A stretch of 64,000 bases of DNA from Halorussus lipolyticus (lineage in GTDB: Archaea; Halobacteriota; Halobacteria; Halobacteriales; Haladaptataceae): NCBI RefSeq assembly GCF_029338375.1, contig NZ_CP119808.1, forward strand, positions 62,001 to 126,000, written 5' to 3'. Under the pieces are notes generated by a model. That model saw nothing but the letters and a program-made list of their open reading frames with translations. It ran no database searches and was not told the DNA's origin. Both the position numbers and the translations under genes were made by a program. Shown in pieces: positions 17,814 through 25,210 of this stretch. Each line of letters opens with the position of its first letter. The first letter of the stretch is position 1.

Positions 17814-19702
17814 TGGGCGGTCAGTGGGGATTCACCACGTCTCGACCGACGGATGCCCGATACGGTGACGACGTTGCAAAGTACGCGATGTCGCACGGTG
17901 AACCCGGGTTGAAGACGTTCGTTCGGGAGGTACTGCAGAACTCGAACGACGCACGGTTGGACAACGACCAACCGGCACGGGTCACGTTCAAACTGGAATC
18001 CTTACAGGGCGACGAGGCAATAGAGTACCTCAGAGCACTCGATATCGAGACCTGGGCCGAGCACGCTAATTTAGCGTCAGACACAGAGAGCGGCAAGCAC
18101 ATCGCTGAGGCGATCAAACGCATAAAAGACGACGAGAAAATCCGTATTCTGACTATCGAGGACGAGAACACGGAAGGTCTCCTCGGTGAGGAGAACGCCG
18201 ACGAATCAAACTTCACTGCGCTGGTCCGAGACGTTCTATTCAGCAGCAAGTCGGGAGATACCGCCGGTGGGAGTTATGGTCTTGGGAAGGCCGTTCTCTG
18301 GCTGTACTCGGGCCTATCACTCGTCATGTTCAACTCAACGCTGAGCGAGCCCAATCCAAAAGATCAATCCCCTCGATTGATCGGTCGAACGCGCTTGCCG
18401 ACGCACAAGTCGGAGGACGGCGATACGGTGTACCAAGGGCACGGTTGGTACGGTGGTCTGAACGGCGACGAAGAGGGCGCGAGACCGGAGTCCATCTGGG
18501 GAGGAGAAGCCGAATCGATAGCGGACGACCTCCAATTAAGCCGTCCGGACGGTCCGGGAACGAGCATCCAAGTTGTGGACTTCCGCGTACCTACAGCGGA
18601 AGAGCGACTGGACGACGAAGAGTTAGCAGACCAAATTACGGAGATGGCAATTGAGTGGTTCTGGCCCGCGATCTATCGAGGTGACCTGGAGGTAGCAGTT
18701 GAAGTGGATGGTGAGACGAAGCAAGCAAGTATCGACGAGTATCCGCAGTACGAACCCTTCACGAACTGTTTAGACGACCGTGATGACTCGGTCAGCGAGT
18801 TGAACGAACCCGGAGATGTCGCGCAAGCGTCCATATCACTCGACGTACCCGAGAAGAGCGACGGCAGTGGCGGTGCAGACGGCCAACTCGGTTTGCTGGT
18901 TCGGCGTGCAAATAAGGGCGAGTACCAGCATCGGAACGAGGTGGCATTCGTCCGCGGTGCAGGGATGGTCGTCGAGTACTACGACCGAGACCGAGTCGTC
19001 GTCGGGAACCAGGACTTCCACGCCGTCCTCGTCGGTGGGCGCGCGCGACCTTGGGGAACCGATGAAAGTCCACAAGACGCGGATACTATCGTAGAGGAAT
19101 TCTTGACCGCTGCGGAGCCACCCCAACACGACGAGTGGGTGCGAACGGAGACATTAGCGAACACCTACTCACGAGGGTTCCGGACTGCAGTAGAGGGTAT
19201 CAAGTCTGACGTGACCGAGACGTTACGGGGACTCGTCGCGCCCGACGTTGACCGAGGCACGACCGGGGCTCAGCGTCTAGGAAACCGGTTCAAGATTGGA
19301 AACAAATCCCGAAGTGGTCGCTCTGATCGTGAATCACCCAGTAGTCAGCGTGTTACCGGAGATACGAACATCTCGTTCGACGATGTGTACACACATTGGT
19401 CGTTCAACGGCGAGGTGGAGCCTTTGAGCGACCGTAACGAGATACGGGCAGTCACTGTCTCACTAATTCGGATGGCAGAGGAGAGAGCAACGTCGGATCG
19501 CCTTCCCGTGAAGAATATCTCGTCAGATACGACTGGGGTCTCGATATCGCTCCCGGTACAAAACGGAGTCCAAGTAGGACGGCTAGAGCCAGCTCCTGGT
19601 ACGTCAAATATCTCCTTTGAGGGTGTCTCAATAGAGGATCACAGACAAGTCGAGACCAGATTGAAGGTGTCAGTTGACGTGGCAGAACGGAGGGACGAGT
19701 GA
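17813..19702 (+). CDS. GHKL-type ATPase, cassette copy 2
   Basis: A 629-residue protein paralogous to the product of 11839-13779. Counted from GTG 17810, the N-box EVLQNSND is at 40-47, EDENTEGL (G1 position) at 117-124 and the lid GGSYGLGK at 153-160. FWPAIYRGDLE, RGAGMVVEYYD and AEPPQHDEW are also shared with copy 1, so homology spans the whole chain, though identity is moderate. ATG 17813 is preferred because it overlaps the stop of the small leader ORF; GTG 17810 is an alternative. It is followed by the same two partner genes as copy 1, in the opposite orientation on the chromosome. Confidence 0.78.
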   Translation: MGGQWGFTTSRPTDARYGDDVAKYAMSHGEPGLKTFVREVLQNSNDARLDNDQPARVTFKLESLQGDEAIEYLRALDIETWAEHANLASDTESGKHIAEAIKRIKDDEKIRILTIEDENTEGLLGEENADESNFTALVRDVLFSSKSGDTAGGSYGLGKAVLWLYSGLSLVMFNSTLSEPNPKDQSPRLIGRTRLPTHKSEDGDTVYQGHGWYGGLNGDEEGARPESIWGGEAESIADDLQLSRPDGPGTSIQVVDFRVPTAEERLDDEELADQITEMAIEWFWPAIYRGDLEVAVEVDGETKQASIDEYPQYEPFTNCLDDRDDSVSELNEPGDVAQASISLDVPEKSDGSGGADGQLGLLVRRANKGEYQHRNEVAFVRGAGMVVEYYDRDRVVVGNQDFHAVLVGGRARPWGTDESPQDADTIVEEFLTAAEPPQHDEWVRTETLANTYSRGFRTAVEGIKSDVTETLRGLVAPDVDRGTTGAQRLGNRFKIGNKSRSGRSDRESPSSQRVTGDTNISFDDVYTHWSFNGEVEPLSDRNEIRAVTVSLIRMAEERATSDRLPVKNISSDTTGVSISLPVQNGVQVGRLEPAPGTSNISFEGVSIEDHRQVETRLKVSVDVAERRDE

Positions 19703-20772
19703 TGGCGACTGTCAACGAGGAAGTCGAAGGAGCAGAGGCAGACGAAGAAGGAGAAGACGACGTCCAGACAGGTAGCTTAGTAAGCCAGTCCCTCCCGCAT
19801 GAGTACCAAGAAGAAACGCTTGAATTCAACGTTGAATCATTCCGTCTAGACGGAGCTCCGCTTGGTGATCAAGGAGACCTTGACCAGGACGACCAGTTTC
19901 TGTCGTTAGTGGATGAGGATGACTGGGAGATTCTGGAGTTAGAAGGTACGGTTACCATCAATCAGGATACTATTGAGGAGGTCTTCCCGTTCAACGAGTG
20001 GGAAGAGACGCCAGGTCGTCTCGCACTGGTGAAAGAGAATCCCCTCGCAATGAGTCGAGACCGGCAGATACTCGCCGAGTCTCCCTTAGATGGAGGGACC
20101 TATGAATTCACCCTGTGCATCAATCGAGACGACCACCGTGGACGGGTGAAAATCAAGCCGTTCCTCACCAGAACCGAGGAAGGCGGATCTGGAGGATCGA
20201 AACACGCGTCCAAGGTTGGCGCACGAGTCGCTGACGGACTCTCGTGGGTTATTCAACTTGACGAGAGTAAGGACGGTGGAAGTCTTCTCATGCCGATTAT
20301 CGAAGACTTCAGCGACTACGACCGCTTCCCCGATGAGAGCCACATCCACTATCTCAGCTTGAAGGCACCTCGGAACCCACAACTGTACTTGAACAGGGAA
20401 CACCCACAGGTGGTCGAAGTTCTGAAGAACTCAGGAGCCACGGGTGGGCCACCACGACTGCGTGACGTACTCTACGACTACATTGAGCACTCCGTCTGGA
20501 CGCAGCTCCTGATGCAGACAGCACGCGACACGAGCCCCGATACCGGCGAACCAGAGTACAGCTGGCAGGAAGACGTATTAGACATCTTCTTGGACGATTT
20601 GTATCCGGACCTCGGAGACGACGAGGCGGCGATCCAATTTGCCGAGGACGTTCGGAGTCACGTCGATATTCCAGACCTCGTCCAGCGGATCGAACGTACG
20701 GTACATCAGCAGTACGACATCCCATCCGACACGACGAATCTTATTGAGGAGGCGATCCAGAGTGACGACTGA
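19702..20772 (+). CDS. Cassette middle protein, copy 2 (unknown)
   Basis: A 356-residue protein starting at ATG 19702, whose first base is the last base of the ATPase stop; an adjacent GTG at 19699 is also in frame. An acidic N-terminal extension of about 30 residues is followed by the same strand-rich then helical layout as copy 1 (VKIKPFLTRT, LYLNREHPQVVEVL, LRDVLYDYIEHSVW). The C-terminal helix is acidic. No enzymatic motif is seen. Conserved coupling to the GHKL ATPase in both cassettes argues that the two proteins form one complex. Confidence 0.65.
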   Translation: MATVNEEVEGAEADEEGEDDVQTGSLVSQSLPHEYQEETLEFNVESFRLDGAPLGDQGDLDQDDQFLSLVDEDDWEILELEGTVTINQDTIEEVFPFNEWEETPGRLALVKENPLAMSRDRQILAESPLDGGTYEFTLCINRDDHRGRVKIKPFLTRTEEGGSGGSKHASKVGARVADGLSWVIQLDESKDGGSLLMPIIEDFSDYDRFPDESHIHYLSLKAPRNPQLYLNREHPQVVEVLKNSGATGGPPRLRDVLYDYIEHSVWTQLLMQTARDTSPDTGEPEYSWQEDVLDIFLDDLYPDLGDDEAAIQFAEDVRSHVDIPDLVQRIERTVHQQYDIPSDTTNLIEEAIQSDD

Positions 20773-21553
20773 GCTTTACCACCTGCAGAGTGCAGCCCAC
20801 CCGATGATCGACAATCGATTCCTCGCGGACGAGCGCGAACTCACGGAGGAAGACCTTCGCCCGTACTTACAGCCGCTAGGTCGTTCCATAGACCTAAGTC
20901 CGGTAGACGAGCGGATCGAGGAAATCCGTGCGGACGACGACATCGACGCTCAGGACTCGCTTATCGACGCCGAGCTAGCGCCGACCCTCCATCGTACTCT
21001 CGATCTAACACGCAACGAGGCGGCAGACGCCGGGCTGTGGCACTACCTCTGTGTCGTTCGATTCCCGGAGTTCGTTCACTACCGGTGGGATCACGTCTTC
21101 GATCCGGAGAGTCCGGGTAATATGGAGGAGAAGTTCCTGAAGGCTGGAACCGACGCCTACTCCAACGCACTTCACCGAATCTGGTGGGGTGCTGAACTCA
21201 CCTACGAGGAAGGTGAATCGGGAGACCCCGAAGATCGGGACTACAGTAGAACGAAGCAAGTCCTCGGTTTTCAGGAGCTCGCCAACGACATCTTGGACCA
21301 CGACTTTGCACGATACGTCCCCGTCACGCATGCCTGCGGTGATCTCCTCTGTCACGACGCACTGAACAATCTCAAGGAAGAAGGTGCGTACGACGACCCA
21401 CCGTCTAACAGTAACATCGTGAGCCGGACGACGACACTACTCCGGGAGGAACTGACGGTTCGACGTGTAGAGATGATGGAGGAAGACGATATTGTGGAGA
21501 CGATAGAGAACCTGCGTGACGACGTGATGCGTTTAGAGGCAGGCTGGTCGTAG
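20762..21553 (+). CDS. DUF6339-like protein, cassette copy 2
   Basis: A 263-residue protein. GTG at 20762 overlaps the preceding stop by 11 bases and gives VTTELYHL, which matches the start of copy 1 (TETELHRL); a longer in-frame start upstream would lie inside the preceding gene. The tryptophan-rich core (GLWHYLCVVRFP, YRWDHV, HRIWWGAEL) is shared with copy 1. It has an insertion of about ten residues after AELTY and a longer C-terminal tail. No catalytic motif is visible. It ends the plus-strand cassette; a long noncoding block follows. Confidence 0.6.
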   Translation: MTTELYHLQSAAHPMIDNRFLADERELTEEDLRPYLQPLGRSIDLSPVDERIEEIRADDDIDAQDSLIDAELAPTLHRTLDLTRNEAADAGLWHYLCVVRFPEFVHYRWDHVFDPESPGNMEEKFLKAGTDAYSNALHRIWWGAELTYEEGESGDPEDRDYSRTKQVLGFQELANDILDHDFARYVPVTHACGDLLCHDALNNLKEEGAYDDPPSNSNIVSRTTTLLREELTVRRVEMMEEDDIVETIENLRDDVMRLEAGWS

Positions 21554-22135
21554 ATCGGGGACTCATTTCGACCGGAGCCGTGACGTGCGAACTTGACTCG
21601 CGTTTACTGCCGATGGCGTAGAAGAGAGGTTCAAATTCTGTTTCAACCGACCATTGGATACTGATTTCATAGAGCACCCTCACCTTTCCCGGTCCACCAG
21701 AATACCGGCCGGGTTACTGAGAACCAAACCGGGTTAACAGATGATTCGTTACGGCCCGCCCCGCTCGCCGCTTTCCGGCCGCCGCGTCGCTCGCGACCGA
21801 CCATTCCGGGCATGCGGGCGCTCTCCGCACCGCGAGCGCCCGGTCCGGGCTACAGTAAATCTGGTCTCGACGCCAGCGGGTATCCGCCGGGGGTTGCGCG
21901 CCGTGGGTGCTCACCCCGCGACGCATACTCCGCTGGACGCTCGCGGCGGCCGGGTCGGCGCGCGGTGCTGGATGACTCACCGTCATGGGTGCGCTCTCGC
22001 TCGCGCCCCAAGGGGGCGCGCGAAGGCGCGAGCGAGAGCGCAGATGGGTCTGTTGGTTATGGTTGTCGAGGAAATCCGCGATGTTGGAGCATCGCGGTGT
22101 CGGGCGCGTGAGCGCCTTCAGGTGCAAGTACACCA
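21554..22135. other. GC-rich noncoding block with long hairpin
   Basis: No frame here has haloarchaeal protein character, although several are open because of the GC content. The part from 21741 is very GC-rich. The main structure is the perfect hairpin at 21990-22042. The block leads into the OB-fold gene and could hold its promoter, a structured RNA or a recombination site. Confidence 0.4.
21990..22042. repeat. Perfect 18-bp inverted repeat
   Basis: TGCGCTCTCGCTCGCGCC at 21990-22007 is exactly complementary to 22025-22042. The 17-base loop region can form its own alternative stem, CGCGCCCC (22002-22009) with GGGGCGCG (22013-22020), so two exclusive folds are possible. Confidence 0.75.
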
Positions 22136-23032
22136 ATGTCTAGTAACAACGCAAGCGGCAAGGTCGTTTCGGTCGATGAGCAGGCACTCGAACAGGCGGA
22201 CGAAGCGGAAGTCGATGCAGATGGCTTCGAGGTCGTCGAGGAGACGCCCGAATTCAGAGCGACGGTCGAGCAGGAGACCCAAGCGAAGGTGGATGCAAAT
22301 CACCCAGACGGAATCAAGGAGACGAACAAAGAACGAATTCAGGGTGCGACCCTCGAACAGGAGGAACGCATTCGGGCGCGGGAAGCTGAACTGGAGCGCA
22401 TCAGCGTCCGGGCTGAAGTCAGTAAGCAGGATGGCCGGGCAGAGCGGGCGCGAGACATTGCGGCAGAGCGAAGCAAGGAGCGGCGTCGAGAGTTCCAGAA
22501 GCGGGCGGCGAGCGTAGACCCAATGGCAGACCCGGAGCGTCCAGACCCACGCGAGGAGCTATCGCAGGACGAGCTAGCGAGCGTGAACGAGCAGGCGAAG
22601 CGATTGAGCGAGAAGTTGGATGGGTGGACGAGAGCGGCGATCAGTCGGCGATTGGCCGAGCGCGTGGTCGAAGGAGCAAACATGATGAGTGCAGTCGTCG
22701 GCGTTCACGAAGAGTTGCAGACGGCCTCAGGACACGTGATCCCAATTGGCAAGCTCAAAGACGTGAATCGCAAGGAGGTAAGCATCGAGGGTCGTGTCGA
22801 GACATTGTGGGAGCCCTCGCATCCGAGTATCGCGCAAGTCGGACTCATCGAAGACGAAAGCGGGCGAACCAGAGTGACCGTCTGGAAAAACTCGAATGCG
22901 CCGTGGATGAAGGAAGGCGAGCAGGTGACCATTCGGGGAGCGGCCCGGAACTGGTACGAAGGGCGCGTCTCCCTCGCCGTGACCGGGTGGAGCACAATGT
23001 TCTTCCCTGAGCGCGGTCGCTGGTGGGAGTAG
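22136..23032 (+). CDS. OB-fold single-stranded DNA-binding protein (RPA-like)
   Basis: A 298-residue protein. The first 190 residues are charged and largely helical, with a coiled-coil-like stretch near 80-130. The last 100 residues form a clear OB-fold: IGKLKDVNRKEVSIEGRVETLW, QVGLIEDESGRTRVTVWKNS, EGEQVTIRGAARNWYEGRVSLAV. That pattern is typical of RPA-type DNA-binding domains in haloarchaea, and such single-OB proteins are common on their plasmids. Likely role: binding single-stranded DNA in replication or repair. ATG at 22136 follows the long GC-rich leader. Confidence 0.8.
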   Translation: MSSNNASGKVVSVDEQALEQADEAEVDADGFEVVEETPEFRATVEQETQAKVDANHPDGIKETNKERIQGATLEQEERIRAREAELERISVRAEVSKQDGRAERARDIAAERSKERRREFQKRAASVDPMADPERPDPREELSQDELASVNEQAKRLSEKLDGWTRAAISRRLAERVVEGANMMSAVVGVHEELQTASGHVIPIGKLKDVNRKEVSIEGRVETLWEPSHPSIAQVGLIEDESGRTRVTVWKNSNAPWMKEGEQVTIRGAARNWYEGRVSLAVTGWSTMFFPERGRWWE

Positions 23033-23247
23033 CCCGAGCACGCCCCCTTTTTTGCTGGTGTGGTGCAGTCACCGCCACCTCCCACCACCTCCACGGTCCG
23101 GGCCGCTCACGACCCACGGGCCGTTCGCGGCCGGGCTTTCGCCACAGCAGTCAACTCAGCCGTTGCCCCGCCGCGACGTGTTTATTTTGCCCTCAATTGG
23201 TGAGGGCCTCTTCGAGAGACCAATTCACGGAGAGCCTCGTGAGTATC

Positions 23248-24201
23248 ATGGCAACGAGCAAGATCTACGAGACGACGTTTGACGAGGACGTACAGAACAA
23301 TACAACGAACCAATGTCCCGAGTGCGACGGACGGGTTGCCACGAACGTCGCAGAGACCGTCTGTGAAAAGTGTGGACTCGTTCTCGAAGCTGAACGTATC
23401 GACCACGGGCCGGAGTGGCGGTCGTTCAGTAACGACGAGCAGAACCGAGAGCGCACAGGTGCGCCATTAACGGTCACTCGTCACGACCGCGGCCTCTCGA
23501 CGGAAATCGGACGTGGGACCGACGCGAACGGAAATCAGCTCTCCGGGCGAAAGCGCCGACAACTCGGTCGACTCCGCCGGGAACAGTCCCGCGGACGATT
23601 CCAGTCGAAAGCCGAGCGCAACCTCGCACACGGCCTTGGGGAGGTCCGCCGAATCAGTAGCGCGCTCGACCTCGCCGAGACGATTCGTGACCAAGCATGT
23701 CGGCTCTTCCGGAGCGCCCAGACCGAAGACCTTCTTCGGGGCAGCTCAATCGAGGCAATGGCGGCGGCAAGCGTCCACGGAGCGTGCCGATGTAACGGCC
23801 TCTCGCGAACACTCGACGACGTTACTGAGCCAGCGCATGTCAAGCAGGCCCGAGTGAGGACTGCGTATCAGACGCTGAATACAGAGCTCGGCCTTCCAGC
23901 CAAACCGGTGAGGCCGAGTGGATTCATTCCACAGTTAGCCTCCGAGCTCAACATCCCCAACCGAATCCGGCATCGTGCCCGGCAGTTAGCAGAACAGGCA
24001 GAATCAGCAGGTGCCGTTTCAGGCGTTGATCCGACAGGATTCGCCGCCGCATGCTTGTACAAAGCAGGCTGTGACGCAGGCCGCTTGATGGTCCAATCAG
24101 AAGTCGCACGGACCGCGAGTGTCTCGACAGTGACCATCCGCACCCACCGAGATACATTGAACGAGCTGCCGTGTGAACGCACGTGTTCCCCTCATTCGTA
24201 G
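23248..24201 (+). CDS. tfb: Transcription initiation factor TFB
   Basis: A 317-residue TFIIB homologue. A zinc ribbon (CPECDGRVA then CEKCG) lies near residues 17-40, the B-reader/linker follows (GPEWRSF, with GAPLT and HDRGLSTEIG), then two cyclin repeats (first near 115-210, ending with the SRTLDDV region; second near 215-310). ATG 23248 (MATSKIYETTF) is chosen over longer in-frame starts because it begins just before the ribbon. Haloarchaea carry many TFBs that set promoter choice. This one is accessory by location, may give the plasmid its own promoter preference, and is preceded by a TTTATTTTG TATA-like box at 23180-23188. Confidence 0.93.
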   Translation: MATSKIYETTFDEDVQNNTTNQCPECDGRVATNVAETVCEKCGLVLEAERIDHGPEWRSFSNDEQNRERTGAPLTVTRHDRGLSTEIGRGTDANGNQLSGRKRRQLGRLRREQSRGRFQSKAERNLAHGLGEVRRISSALDLAETIRDQACRLFRSAQTEDLLRGSSIEAMAAASVHGACRCNGLSRTLDDVTEPAHVKQARVRTAYQTLNTELGLPAKPVRPSGFIPQLASELNIPNRIRHRARQLAEQAESAGAVSGVDPTGFAAACLYKAGCDAGRLMVQSEVARTASVSTVTIRTHRDTLNELPCERTCSPHS

Positions 24202-24445
24202 TTCTGGCTCTGTTGGAACCCTTCAGGTCTGACAATAGGTGACGTGAGCAGTTCGTGGTGCGTAGATACCGCTGTGAGTTTTACTAGATACGGTAGACGT
24301 TCTCGGAGCCGTGCAAGATACAAGGCGCGAATGTGGCATGCAACCTGGCTCAATTTCAATCAGATATTCTAGTTGAATGGGGATTCTAGTGCAAGATGCA
24401 GGGTGTATTTCGGTACCAACCGTATCATTTCAGGTGTACGCTCCG

Positions 24446-25210
24446 CTATAACACGACGAGCACAATTCCGACGCTTGCGCTACCGAGTAGTACCACAACA
24501 ATCACTTGAGCAATCTGTTTCGCACCAGCTATCGACGTAATTGCAACGTATACAAATAGCTGAACCACCGTCGCTACGACGATTCCAATTCGGGTAGTGC
24601 TTGCTGAAAGAGACAGGTCAACGGAATTGACGATTGCTAGAACGACAGCGATAACGCCGCCAATCGCTAACGCTGATCGAATCCGAAACGGAGTCTTCAA
24701 TTCGTTCGTTGGTGGTTCACGATTTCGAGTACGAAACCAGAGACTTCCTGTTACGAGGAATCCTACCCCGGCCATCGCTACAAATGGAATCACGAGTGAC
24801 TTGGCAAGTGCAGGGCTGACGATGGCCACGACGATGAAGTTACGTAAGAACAGCATCGTCGATGCGATTGCGGCTGCGACTGTGTAGGCAAGATCGAACT
24901 CCGGATGACGCCGGTACTGTTCGGTGAGTGATGTGATTGTCATTCCGGGAGACACGGCACCTCCCAGTACACCGGTGACCCCGATTGCAGTCCCCGGATC
25001 GAGTACCTTGGATAGGAGGTACCCAAGAAAACTCAGTCCCGCGACGAACACCACGACCAACCAGACCTGTCGCGGGTTCACTCCGAGCAGCATATCGAGG
25101 CGCTCGTCGGGTAAAACCAGCAAGACGAGGAGAAGAGCAAGAAATTCAGCTGTCGCTCTGAGATCTTCCGAATCGATTCGGTCTCTCATCTCGTTCCAGC
25201 GAGTGCTCAT
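24446..25210 (-). CDS. DUF4010-type membrane protein (MgtC-associated)
   Basis: A 254-residue protein with about seven hydrophobic segments. Signature features of the DUF4010 domain are present: NPRQVWLVVVFVAGLSFLGY, GVLGGAVSPGMT near the middle and FLRNFIVVAI. This domain is usually fused to MgtC/SapB; here only the DUF4010 part is present, so it is a stand-alone version. The ATG overlaps the stop of the large upstream kinase-like gene (ATGA), so the two are in one operon. It likely sits in the cytoplasmic membrane; substrate unknown. Confidence 0.75.
   Translation of the reverse strand: MSTRWNEMRDRIDSEDLRATAEFLALLLVLLVLPDERLDMLLGVNPRQVWLVVVFVAGLSFLGYLLSKVLDPGTAIGVTGVLGGAVSPGMTITSLTEQYRRHPEFDLAYTVAAAIASTMLFLRNFIVVAIVSPALAKSLVIPFVAMAGVGFLVTGSLWFRTRNREPPTNELKTPFRIRSALAIGGVIAVVLAIVNSVDLSLSASTTRIGIVVATVVQLFVYVAITSIAGAKQIAQVIVVVLLGSASVGIVLVVL

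Noticed and set aside
21741..22517. 258-codon plus-strand open frame across the GC-rich block
   Set aside because: Arg/Ser/Ala-rich, overlaps the OB-fold gene in another frame and has no protein-like pattern; treated as noncoding.
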